Shown here: positions 1-6,232 of the stretch, piece by piece
Layout of the letters: every line of letters starts with the position of its first letter
How positions within the stretch are numbered: the first letter of the stretch is position 1
From: Campylobacteraceae bacterium
GTDB lineage: Bacteria > Campylobacterota > Campylobacteria > Campylobacterales > Sulfurovaceae
DNA: 6,340 nt
Direction: 5' to 3'
NCBI GenBank assembly: GCA_027023325.1
Contig: JALVVQ010000310.1
Span: 1-6,340 of the forward strand
Translations under genes and position numbers: made by a program
Notes under the pieces: model-generated
Database searches by the model: none
Seen by the model: only the letters and a program-made list of their open reading frames with translations
Told to the model about the DNA's origin: nothing

Positions 1-308
1 CTATGCTCTACAAGATCATTCCTTTTCTTACATGGTTTCATCTCAATGCACAAGGTTACTTTACAGCACCCATGATGCACGAGGTAATCCACCCTAAAAC
101 TGCTAAAAAGCATTTCTGGATTCACTGTGCCATGGTGGCAAGCTTGCTTCTTTCAATACTGATACCTGCAGTAATCTATCTTTCTGGGCTACTGATGATA
201 CTCTCTTTTGGATGGATCGCCTATCAAATACTGCATGCCAACAGACTCTACAAGCATACACAAGAGACGGGAGAGAAGTTTGATATGGAAATGAGTGTTT
301 CGGCCTAA
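1..308 (+). CDS. C-terminal part of a multi-spanning membrane protein (5' end outside window)
   Basis: The frame is open to the left edge, so the ATG at base 3 is probably an internal methionine rather than the start. The visible 101 residues open with an LYKI-PFL-WFH stretch (residues 2-13) and a short loop with APMMHEVIHPK. Two hydrophobic segments follow (about 41-59 and 60-78), then a charged tail rich in K, E and D. Histidines and aromatic residues near membrane edges, and the LYKIIPFLTWFH pattern, remind me of the last helices of large heme-copper-oxidase-subunit-I-like or NnrS-like membrane proteins found in Campylobacterota. That resemblance is from memory and uncertain. The gene is convergent with the channel gene; 69 bases separate the two stop codons. 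The function cannot be fixed from this fragment. Confidence 0.7.
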   Translation, partial: MLYKIIPFLTWFHLNAQGYFTAPMMHEVIHPKTAKKHFWIHCAMVASLLLSILIPAVIYLSGLLMILSFGWIAYQILHANRLYKHTQETGEKFDMEMSVSA

Positions 309-377
309 AATAGCTCACGCACTGGATATCAGACATCTCCAACAATAGGTAATACCCTATATGCCCCGAAGAAAGTA

Positions 378-1460
378 CTATTCCCCCAAATAACGATACC
401 TTATCTTCTCCCAATCCTCACTATGGAGGATATCCAGCATCGCCCTATTGATCTTCTCTCTAAATATACTACCTTCAGGAAGAGCAATGCCATAGTTTTG
501 CATCTCAAATAGCCCTCCTACCATCATTAACTGCTCCTCATAGTGTTGTCGGATAATGTACTGCAAGAGTGGCGCATCATAGACCATCGCATCTACATGC
601 TTATCCTTGAGTGCTCTCAGTCCCTCAGTAGCGCTGTTATAATATTGAGGGTAAATTCTCCTCTCTTTAAGATATGTATCACTTACCGAGTGCCGAATGC
701 TGGCAATTTTTCCTCTAGCCAAATCTTCGGGCTTAGAGATCAGGTGATCCATTTTAGCAACGGTAAGGGCCGATGCCACTCCCGCGATAATAGAGGAAAC
801 CAACAACAATGAAGCAAACATCCAAAAAAGTGCTATCAACCTACCTCCCAAGGTTTTGGGGGTCATGTCACCATAGCCCACTGTCGTCATTGTCACTGCA
901 GCCCACCACATGCCGCTGGCAATACCCTTGATTGGATTTGGGTTAAAATTATCAGGGTTCCTTTTTCGTTCCACCAGCCAGGTGATGGTACCAATCAGAA
1001 ACAATATAAATCCCAAAAGAGCAACAAGAAAAAGCATTTTGTAGGAAAAGATACTCTTGAGTACTGTAAGCCACCCTTGAGAGTCACCTCGAGGCACAGC
1101 GATACTCAATCCTGTAGTATAATAGCTATGGCTAAAGTCAAACTTTCTTTCTCTCTCGCTGGTGATCGTAATAGCTGCAATCGCCACATCCAAACGCTTC
1201 TCTTCTACTCCTTTCAGCAAAGACTTGAGAGTGTGCTCCTGAAATCGATATTTAAATCCAAGTCGCTTGGAGATCAATTCCCAAAGCTCAATACTCATTC
1301 CCTCCCAGTGCCCTTCTCCGTCTCTCATAGAAAAAGGAGGGGCTACTTTGGTACCCACTAAAAGCACCTTGTCTGAAGATGGCATTTCAACAGCATGCAG
1401 AAACAAAAAAAAGGATAAAAAAATGAAAAATATTTTAGATATAGTACGCATAATGTCCAT
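378..1460 (-). CDS. GluR0-like ligand-gated potassium channel (prokaryotic ionotropic glutamate receptor)
   Basis: The 360-residue protein has the architecture of bacterial ionotropic glutamate receptors such as Synechocystis GluR0. It starts with a signal peptide (about 1-23, ending LHA), then the first lobe of a periplasmic-binding-protein fold (about 31-130). The pore follows: membrane helix about 141-162, pore helix about 180-191, filter TTVGYGD at 192-198, second helix about 205-230. The second lobe runs from about 240 to 360. TVGYGD is the classic potassium-selectivity signature. In lobe 1, the TIT-x-x-R pattern followed by DFS places R103 where iGluRs and amino acid binding proteins hold the ligand carboxylate. 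In lobe 2, D295 (in VYDAPLL) sits where an acidic residue holds the ligand amine. Expected role: inner-membrane tetramer gated by an extracellular amino acid. The start is uncertain: the first ATG (1460) overlaps a TATAAT box and has no Shine-Dalgarno, and Met4 (1451) may be the real start. murE lies 41 bases upstream. The ligand is unknown. Confidence 0.9.
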   Translation of the reverse strand: MDIMRTISKIFFIFLSFFLFLHAVEMPSSDKVLLVGTKVAPPFSMRDGEGHWEGMSIELWELISKRLGFKYRFQEHTLKSLLKGVEEKRLDVAIAAITITSERERKFDFSHSYYTTGLSIAVPRGDSQGWLTVLKSIFSYKMLFLVALLGFILFLIGTITWLVERKRNPDNFNPNPIKGIASGMWWAAVTMTTVGYGDMTPKTLGGRLIALFWMFASLLLVSSIIAGVASALTVAKMDHLISKPEDLARGKIASIRHSVSDTYLKERRIYPQYYNSATEGLRALKDKHVDAMVYDAPLLQYIIRQHYEEQLMMVGGLFEMQNYGIALPEGSIFREKINRAMLDILHSEDWEKIRYRYLGE

Positions 1461-1464
1461 TATA
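1459..1464 (-). promoter_or_regulatory. -10 box TATAAT overlapping the first ATG of the channel gene
   Basis: A perfect TATAAT reads on the minus strand at 1464-1459, preceded by a T-rich stretch (1487-1469) without a clear -35. This resembles the sigma-70 promoters of Helicobacter and Campylobacter. Transcription would begin about 1451-1452, at the second in-frame ATG, which would give a leaderless or nearly leaderless mRNA encoding a protein that starts MRTISKIFF, a typical signal peptide. It would separate channel expression from murE. The box is visible; its function is inferred. Confidence 0.45.
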
Positions 1465-1501
1465 GCGAAATTAAAGAAGAATAAAAAGGTGACAGCAGGT
1501 A

Positions 1502-2797
1502 CTAGTTTTCAATCCTCAGTAATCTTTGAACCACCTCTCTGTCATCAAAGGGATGCTTTACTCCCTTGCTCTCCTGATAGGTCTCATCCCCTTTACCCAG
1601 TATCAATAGAACCTCGTTCTTCTCGAGTGCCTCCAATGCCATCTTGATCGCAAGTTTTCTGTCTGGGGTAGCGGTGACATGCTCTTTTCCGCTAAGTCCT
1701 GCCAAGATATCTTCTAAAATCATCTCAGGCACTTCGCTGCGTGGATTGTCACTGGTGACATAGATTTTCTTGGCAAATCTTCCTGCCACTGCACCCATGC
1801 GGGGGCGCTTCTCGCGGTCTCTGTCGCCACCTGCACCAAATACCACCACGATATCCCGATCCTTCATGGCATTGAGCACCTGATACATACCGTCATCGGT
1901 ATGGGCAAAGTCTACAATCACCAAAGGCTCACGACTTACTACCTCCATGCGTCCAGCTACGCCACCAAAATGCGCTACCACTTCACAAACTTCTGCCAAT
2001 GATCTGCCCGTCAGCATTGTCACCGCGCCTACTGCGGCCATCAGGTTAAAGAGATTAAACAAGCCTACCATGGGTGAGTGAAATGTCTCTTCTTGGTCTA
2101 AATATTTGATGCCTGCTGTGAGCCCATGTGCCATAGAGAATGCCTGTACTTTGAAAGTAGCGGGCTCATCTACGCCATAGGTCAATGCGTTTTTGGGATT
2201 GAAGGTAATCTGTTTGATATCGTCTTTGTTGAGTAGTTTTGGGCTCTCATCTTCAAAAAAGAGACTTTTGACCCTGCGATACTCTTCTACGGTACCATGA
2301 TAATCCAGATGGTCACTCGTAACATTGGTATGGACTTTGAGGGAAAAGGCGATATCCTCGATCCGCTTCTGGTCAATAGCATGAGAGCTGACCTCCATGA
2401 TAAAGTAGCCACAGTCATGATCCAGTGCCATTTTCATATGGTGCAGTGTTTCGAGGATAGAGGGCGTGGTCATCGCCTTCTCTTCCAGCTTCTCTTCTTC
2501 AGCGAAAAATCCTCGTGTGCCTTGCAATGCCGGCTTCTCTCCCAAGTCTAGCAAAAAAGAGTAGATGGCCGCAGTGACGGTGGTTTTGCCATTGGTGCCT
2601 GTGACACCTACGGTCTTGAGTCTATCGAGATACCAGTACTCGATCAACTCAGATGGCGTGATAGTCTCTGGCTTTTGTGTGAGCTGTGCAAAGTATTTTT
2701 TGTTCTGAGAGGTGAGTAGAAAGAGCGTGTCGTCTTCTAGACTGTTGGTATCATCTGTCAACGCCGTGAAATGATCTCGTGTAAATGTAACCTTCAT
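1502..2797 (-). CDS. murE: UDP-N-acetylmuramoyl-L-alanyl-D-glutamate--2,6-diaminopimelate ligase
   Basis: MurE is the cytoplasmic ATP-dependent ligase that adds the third stem-peptide residue to UDP-MurNAc-L-Ala-D-Glu. Counted from the chosen start (431 residues), the Mur ligase features appear in order. They are the P-loop GTNGKTT at 67-73, TTPS at 110-113, EVSSHA from 135, TSDHLDYHG followed by K177 (position of the carbamylated lysine), AGR near 282, DNPR at 350-353 and GKGDETYQ at 401-408. DNPR is the signature of enzymes using meso-diaminopimelate, as in Gram-negative bacteria. The frame is open up to 2860, but the ATG at 2797 is preferred: it avoids overlap with the gene before it, has a GGAAAA ribosome site 7 bases upstream, and yields the MKVTF start. 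The N-terminal domain, about 65 residues before the P-loop, is shorter than in E. coli MurE, as I recall for Campylobacter. It is probably translationally coupled to the TPR-like gene, whose stop is one base away. Confidence 0.95.
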   Translation of the reverse strand: MKVTFTRDHFTALTDDTNSLEDDTLFLLTSQNKKYFAQLTQKPETITPSELIEYWYLDRLKTVGVTGTNGKTTVTAAIYSFLLDLGEKPALQGTRGFFAEEEKLEEKAMTTPSILETLHHMKMALDHDCGYFIMEVSSHAIDQKRIEDIAFSLKVHTNVTSDHLDYHGTVEEYRRVKSLFFEDESPKLLNKDDIKQITFNPKNALTYGVDEPATFKVQAFSMAHGLTAGIKYLDQEETFHSPMVGLFNLFNLMAAVGAVTMLTGRSLAEVCEVVAHFGGVAGRMEVVSREPLVIVDFAHTDDGMYQVLNAMKDRDIVVVFGAGGDRDREKRPRMGAVAGRFAKKIYVTSDNPRSEVPEMILEDILAGLSGKEHVTATPDRKLAIKMALEALEKNEVLLILGKGDETYQESKGVKHPFDDREVVQRLLRIEN

Positions 2798-2798
2798 A

Positions 2799-3368
2799 CT
2801 ACGCTTTTCCAATGAGTCCATAGAGCGCATAGACATCTTGGCTAGAGCCAAAATGACCACTCATGGCATCAAGGTATTTCAGTGCAATGTCATGGTAGTC
2901 AGCAGCAATCAGTCTCTTGACGAAATCGATAAACTCTTCTTTGTTGGTAATGACTACTTTGGTAGAGAACATGATATTTTCGAATGCCTCTCTAAAACTG
3001 CCTTTGTCTTCGATTAGTTGAATGAAATCGCTATAGCTGATACCATCCTGGTGCTCTATCTGCTCCTTGAATGTATCAGAGAGCTGCTCCTGTATCACGA
3101 TGCGTGTCGCATAGATAGTCTGTGAGAGTTCATCAATAATAGCTTCGGCATCTTCACTGGAGCTCTTGATTGCCTGATAGTAGTCAAAGAGTGCCTGCGC
3201 ATCATCTTCTAGATCAAGCCCCATATCGCTCAGATAGGCGCCCACTTTGGCATCTTTGAGTTTTGGGTAATCCTTTAGGAGCAATCCATAGATCTTGAGC
3301 GCATCGGTATAGTTTTTATTTAGAAACTGATCTTCAGCCCTTTGCAATAAAACATTTTTGCTTGTCAT
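2799..3368 (-). CDS. TPR-like conserved hypothetical protein upstream of murE
   Basis: This is a 189-residue soluble, acidic, mostly helical protein with no signal peptide or membrane segment. Residues about 7-35 look like one tetratricopeptide unit (AEDQFLNKNYTDALKIYGLLLKDYP-like spacing of A, Y, A and P). A second, degenerate helical pair follows at about 40-68 with DDAQALFDYYQAI. The remainder is helical, with no catalytic motif I can recognise. The start is supported by AGGA six bases before the ATG. Its stop codon is one base from the murE ATG, so the two genes form a tight operon. I recall a small uncharacterised gene in the same position before murE in Campylobacter jejuni, which suggests a conserved pair and a possible role in cell-wall synthesis or a related process. 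That role is inference; the function is unknown. Confidence 0.85.
   Translation of the reverse strand: MTSKNVLLQRAEDQFLNKNYTDALKIYGLLLKDYPKLKDAKVGAYLSDMGLDLEDDAQALFDYYQAIKSSSEDAEAIIDELSQTIYATRIVIQEQLSDTFKEQIEHQDGISYSDFIQLIEDKGSFREAFENIMFSTKVVITNKEEFIDFVKRLIAADYHDIALKYLDAMSGHFGSSQDVYALYGLIGKA
2805..2810 (-). promoter_or_regulatory. ribosome binding site that decides the murE start
   Basis: GGAAAA reads on the minus strand 7 bases before the ATG at 2797, inside the last codons of the TPR-like gene. It is modest, but it supports the internal ATG over the longer open frame that begins at 2860 within the preceding gene. Confidence 0.5.
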
Positions 3369-3403
3369 GATAGTCCTATTCTTTGGAGTCTAAGTCTTAT
3401 TAC

Positions 3404-3412
3404 ATTTTAACA
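3404..3412 (-). promoter_or_regulatory. extended -10 promoter for the TPR-like gene and murE
   Basis: TGTTAAAAT reads on the minus strand: an extended -10 (TG, one base, TAAAAT, five of six matches to TATAAT) with no convincing -35. It lies in the 81-bp gap after the permease gene and would start transcription about 3397, giving a leader of about 28 bases that includes the AGGA ribosome site. I see no strong terminator after the permease, so read-through from the ABC operon is also possible. Confidence 0.45.
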
Positions 3413-3449
3413 TAAATGCTTTAAGGGAACCTCTAATATCTTCCAAAAA

Positions 3450-4421
3450 CTAGGACATACCACCTCTGAGCTTCATCTTTTTCTCCCATCGATGCCCCAC
3501 AAAAGAGAGGATAGAGGTAATGGCAAAATACATGGCAGCTACGATGAGCCATGTCTCGAAGGGGGAGAAGGTGTTGGCCACAATCTCTCTGCCCACTTTT
3601 GTGAGATCCGTAATTGAGATGACAGATACCAGTGAGGAGTCCTTGACCAGTGCAATGACTTCTCCCACCAAAGTAGGCAAGGCTCTCTTGAGTGCTTGTG
3701 GCATGATGATGGAGCCCATGGTTTGCACATAGTTCATCCCTAGAGATTTGGCAGCTTCATGCTGACCTTGATCTATCGACTGTATCGCGCCCCTGAGTAC
3801 TTCGGCTATATAGGCGGCATAAAAGAGTCCCAGTGACATCGCACCAGCATAGAACCTCGGCAGATCAAATATCGTGGCAATAATAAAATAGAAGATAAAG
3901 ATCTGTACCAGCAGCGGGGTGCCTCTCATCACCGTGATATAGGAAGAGGCGATATACTGAAGAAGCGGAAATTTACTGATACGCATAAAGGCAAGTATGC
4001 TTGCAAAGAAGAAAGCAATCAGCCCCCCAAGTGCAGATATCTTGAGCGTGACAATTAGCCCATTGACGAGGGGGCCGGGTACCCAGTGTGTCATCTCCAG
4101 GACGGCATCCCCTTCGTAAATATCATCTTCATCATCAACGGAAGGCTTGTACCCCTCTTCGATAGGGTATGTTTTAGTCTTTCCATCGTCTGCTGTAAGG
4201 GTGAGCTGTTTGCCTTGGATGCGCACTGTGCCATCAAAATCTGCTGGCACGGCCTCAACTTTTTGGTAGGCAAAGTACTTTGGTACACTGTTCCATTTCC
4301 ATGAATAGTTCATATTGCTTGCCGCGTTGAAAAGTGCTACGGCAAGCAAGAGATAGAAGCCTACGGCTCCCAGTTTCCCAAGTGTTGTACTCTCAAATAT
4401 ACTTTGACGATGTTTTGACAT
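3450..4421 (-). CDS. polar amino acid ABC transporter permease (HisM/GlnP family) with a periplasmic insert
   Basis: This is the inner-membrane channel subunit of an amino acid importer, 323 residues where simple family members have roughly 220. A first membrane helix (about 16-36) is followed by a polar stretch of about 75 residues (40-115). That stretch is rich in charged and beta-forming residues (ADFDGTVRIQGKQ, then DDEDDIYEGD) and should be periplasmic. The conserved core then begins at PGPLVNGLIVTLKIS. The signature MRGTPLLVQ lies at 165-173. The EAA loop, which docks on the ATPase, is at 222-241 (EAAKSLG, then IIMP). Further helices end near residue 310, followed by a basic cytoplasmic tail. 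It begins three bases after the stop of the binding protein gene, with a GAAGG-like ribosome site about 11 bases before the ATG. It is the only permease gene here, so the pore is probably a homodimer. The substrate is not evident. Confidence 0.92.
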   Translation of the reverse strand: MSKHRQSIFESTTLGKLGAVGFYLLLAVALFNAASNMNYSWKWNSVPKYFAYQKVEAVPADFDGTVRIQGKQLTLTADDGKTKTYPIEEGYKPSVDDEDDIYEGDAVLEMTHWVPGPLVNGLIVTLKISALGGLIAFFFASILAFMRISKFPLLQYIASSYITVMRGTPLLVQIFIFYFIIATIFDLPRFYAGAMSLGLFYAAYIAEVLRGAIQSIDQGQHEAAKSLGMNYVQTMGSIIMPQALKRALPTLVGEVIALVKDSSLVSVISITDLTKVGREIVANTFSPFETWLIVAAMYFAITSILSFVGHRWEKKMKLRGGMS

Positions 4422-4424
4422 AGG

Positions 4425-5231
4425 TTACTGTACCTTCTTCAACCACTTGCTGTCGATCATCCATTTCTTATAGATTTTCGCATATCTGCCATCATTTTTG
4501 ACCTGGTAGAGGAAGTTGTCAAGCCAGTTGAGGAAATCTGGATCTCCTTTTCTTACTGCCCAGCCGAATGGTTCAAATGTCAAGTCTTTATCCCAGTGCA
4601 CGATACCTTTGCCACCTTTTTTTGCCATGAAAAGCACATTGTAAGGTTTGTCATAAATAAAGGCATCTGCCTTCCCGTTCAAGACTTCCTGTGCAGCGTC
4701 TGCTTCTGTTTCAAAGGTTCTGATCTTTGCTTTTTTGAACATCTTTCTGGCAGCGATCTCACCGGTTACCCCTAGTTTTGTGACAACTGTATATTTGGGA
4801 TCATCAAGGTCTTTCCAGGTCTTTGCGACTGCTGCTACTTTTTCACTTACGATCAGTGTTTGACCAGCAGAGATATAAGGGCTGGCAAAGTTGACTTTGA
4901 GGTTTCTTTTTTGTGTCATTGTCATGCCCGAAGCAATCATATCATACTTGTCAGTCAGCAATCCAGCGATGATACCATCCCATGCTGTTGGAACCAACTT
5001 AAGCTTCACACCCATTTCTTTTGCCATCATCTTGACCATGTCCACATCAAAACCAATGATGTTTCCTTTTTTGTCTTTCATTTCAAAAGGCATATATCCC
5101 GGCTCTAGTCCTACTCTCAGTTCACCTCTTTTTACAATAGCATTCAGTGCCGAATCCTCCCATACTTGTGAGGCACCCGCCCACGCTGTCATGTTGAATA
5201 GCACTACCAGTGCCAGTAGAAATTTTTTCAT
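4425..5231 (-). CDS. periplasmic amino acid-binding protein of the ABC importer (SBP family 3)
   Basis: The 268-residue protein captures a polar amino acid in the periplasm and delivers it to the adjacent permease. A signal peptide (MKKFLLALVV, then AWA-GA) is cleaved around residue 18-20; there is no lipobox cysteine, so it is soluble. The family-3 fold is clear: LRVGLEPGYMPFE (38-50), GFDVDMVKMMA (60-70), IASGMTMTQKRN (99-110) with R109 as the expected ligand-carboxylate contact, GVTGEIAARK in lobe 2 (154-163), and ADAFIYDKPYN (188-198) with D194 as the expected amine contact. The C-terminal WMIDSKWLKK is also typical. A strong AAGGAG ribosome site (5238-5243) stands six bases before the ATG. 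The intergenic hairpin just upstream may raise or separate its expression. The ligand could be glutamine, glutamate, aspartate or another polar amino acid; the sequence alone does not decide. Confidence 0.94.
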   Translation of the reverse strand: MKKFLLALVVLFNMTAWAGASQVWEDSALNAIVKRGELRVGLEPGYMPFEMKDKKGNIIGFDVDMVKMMAKEMGVKLKLVPTAWDGIIAGLLTDKYDMIASGMTMTQKRNLKVNFASPYISAGQTLIVSEKVAAVAKTWKDLDDPKYTVVTKLGVTGEIAARKMFKKAKIRTFETEADAAQEVLNGKADAFIYDKPYNVLFMAKKGGKGIVHWDKDLTFEPFGWAVRKGDPDFLNWLDNFLYQVKNDGRYAKIYKKWMIDSKWLKKVQ

Positions 5232-5261
5232 TTCATTCTCCTTATGTTATTTTGGTCTTTA

Positions 5262-5302
5262 TAGCGACCCCAAAATATTGCTACAACACTTTGGGGTCGC
5301 TA
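5262..5302. repeat. perfect 13-bp inverted repeat (intercistronic stem-loop)
   Basis: TAGCGACCCCAAA at 5262-5274 is exactly complementary to TTTGGGGTCGCTA at 5290-5302, with a 15-base loop. In the operon transcript it would form a stable hairpin (7 of 13 pairs G-C) six bases after the ATPase stop and 19 bases before the binding-protein ribosome site. No U-tract follows on either strand, so it is not a standard terminator. Likely roles are mRNA stabilisation or partial attenuation, giving more binding protein than ATPase, as in other ABC importer operons. A TATAAA at 5263-5258 on the minus strand overlaps the distal arm, so an internal promoter is an alternative. Confidence 0.8.
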
Positions 5303-5307
5303 CGGTC

Positions 5308-6048
5308 TTAGTGTGTCAATATCTCTTTGAGGAAGAGTTTTGCCCTGTCGCTCTTGGGATATTCGAAAAACATTGTCGGTGTATTTTCTTCTATAATACG
5401 CCCTTCATCCATAAAGACAATTCTGTCTCCTACCTCTTTGGCGAAGCCCATTTCGTGGGTTACACAGACGATGGTATAGTTCTCTTGGGAGAGTGAACGC
5501 ATGACATCAAGTACGCCACCGATCATCTCTGGATCCAATGCAGAGGTAGGCTCGTCAAAAAGAATAATTTTAGGCTGCATGGCCAAGGTCCTGGCTATAG
5601 CTACGCGCTGCTTTTGCCCCCCACTCAAAGAGGAGGGATAGTCGTGTGCCTTGTGATCCAGACCGACTTTTTTGAGGAGCGCCATGGAGTACTCAGCGGC
5701 TTTTTCTTTGCTTATGCCTTTGACTTTGATTTGCCCAATACTGGTGTTCTCGAGTATGGTTAGGTGGGGAAATAGATTGAAATGCTGAAAAACCATACCC
5801 GCTTCAGCTCGAATTTCATTAAGATTGGATTTTTTGTCATAGACACTCATGCCATCTACGACAATGGTACCGTCATCAATCTCTTCCAGGCGGTTGATAC
5901 ATCGTATGAGTGTAGATTTTCCGCTACCACTGGGGCCGCAGATCACTACGATCTCTCCCTGTTTTACACTGAAGCTAATATCGTGAAGTGCCTGAAAGTC
6001 CCCGAAAAATTTATTTACATGGGTCATTTCGATAATGTTTGTATCCAT
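5308..6048 (-). CDS. polar amino acid ABC transporter ATP-binding protein (GlnQ-like)
   Basis: This 246-residue cytoplasmic ATPase powers the importer and is full length for the family. Visible motifs are Walker A GPSGSGKST (38-46), Q-loop Q88 in MVFQHFNLFPH, signature LSGGQ (141-145) followed by KQRVAIAR, Walker B IILFDEP (161-167) with its catalytic glutamate, the SALD D-loop (169-172), and the switch histidine H198 in VTHEMGFA. The HFNLFPHLT and VTHEMGFAKEV wording is characteristic of amino acid importers (GlnQ/HisP group). The start at 6048 has AGGA five bases upstream; an internal Met8 is less likely. It is the first gene of the operon, with a TATAAT promoter about 28 bases upstream. 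An inverted repeat separates it from the binding-protein gene. Confidence 0.95.
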   Translation of the reverse strand: MDTNIIEMTHVNKFFGDFQALHDISFSVKQGEIVVICGPSGSGKSTLIRCINRLEEIDDGTIVVDGMSVYDKKSNLNEIRAEAGMVFQHFNLFPHLTILENTSIGQIKVKGISKEKAAEYSMALLKKVGLDHKAHDYPSSLSGGQKQRVAIARTLAMQPKIILFDEPTSALDPEMIGGVLDVMRSLSQENYTIVCVTHEMGFAKEVGDRIVFMDEGRIIEENTPTMFFEYPKSDRAKLFLKEILTH

Positions 6049-6075
6049 ACCAATCCTAGAAAGCTAATTACTATC

Positions 6076-6081
6076 ATTATA
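6076..6081 (-). promoter_or_regulatory. -10 box TATAAT of the amino acid ABC operon
   Basis: A perfect TATAAT reads on the minus strand at 6081-6076. It would start transcription near 6069, giving a leader of about 20 bases that contains the AGGA ribosome site. There is no clear -35, which is usual in Campylobacterota; a TTTT run lies about 15 bases upstream. It is the best candidate for the operon promoter independent of rRNA read-through. Confidence 0.5.
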
Positions 6082-6099
6082 TTGAAACTATACTAAAAC

Positions 6100-6164
6100 T
6101 TTGGGTAAATCTACCTCTATTGTGCTTTTTTGGGCTATAAGTGCTCGAAGAATCATTTGGGCTA
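6100..6164. repeat. three spaced TTTGGG(C)TA boxes upstream of the ABC operon promoter
   Basis: TTTGGGCTA occurs exactly at 6129-6137 and 6156-6164, and a one-base-shorter form, TTTGGGTA, at 6100-6107. The starts are 29 and 27 bases apart. They lie just upstream of the -10 box and would suit a regulator that binds repeated sites, but with only two exact 9-mers in AT-rich DNA, chance or an old duplication is possible. Apart from these boxes and the promoter, I see no gene in 6049-6289. Confidence 0.3.
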
Positions 6165-6232
6165 CACTGATATCCTAAAGCATACACTTTAGAGGAAGGC
6201 TAGTAAGGCATTTATTCTTGATAGGTAACAAA

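Noticed and set aside
345..360. ATAGG/CCTAT hairpin between the two convergent genes at the left
   Set aside because: Five pairs only and no T-tract after it; not a convincing bidirectional terminator.
103..414. 103-codon open frame on the minus strand overlapping the left-edge membrane gene
   Set aside because: Antisense to the membrane protein and overlapping the end of the channel gene; composition is not protein-like.
1267..1647. 126-codon open frame on the plus strand across the channel/murE junction
   Set aside because: Antisense to two well-supported genes, with a low-complexity product and no ribosome site; a shadow frame.
2798..2860. N-terminal extension of MurE by 21 residues
   Set aside because: It would overlap the preceding gene and lacks a better ribosome site; the ATG at 2797 gives a normal start for a short MurE.
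3426..3445. GGAA/TTCC pairing after the permease stop as a terminator
   Set aside because: Four pairs with a long loop and no U-tract; chance level.
4891..5496. 201-codon open frame on the plus strand
   Set aside because: It runs antisense through the binding-protein gene, the hairpin and the end of the ATPase gene; both have clear family motifs on the other strand, and the antisense product has no recognisable domain.
6075..6077. ATG of a possible leader peptide (MIVISFLGLVW...) overlapping the ATPase start
   Set aside because: Its ATG lies inside the TATAAT box, so it would be upstream of the expected transcript start.
6088..6156. 22-codon open frame (minus strand, beginning MILRALIAQK) ahead of the importer operon
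   Set aside because: No Shine-Dalgarno, and it lies upstream of the likely promoter; too short to support without conservation data.
6175..6192. Small hairpin CTAAAG/CTTTAG with a 6-base loop
   Set aside because: Only six A/T-rich pairs and no T-run on either side; too weak to call a terminator or riboswitch.
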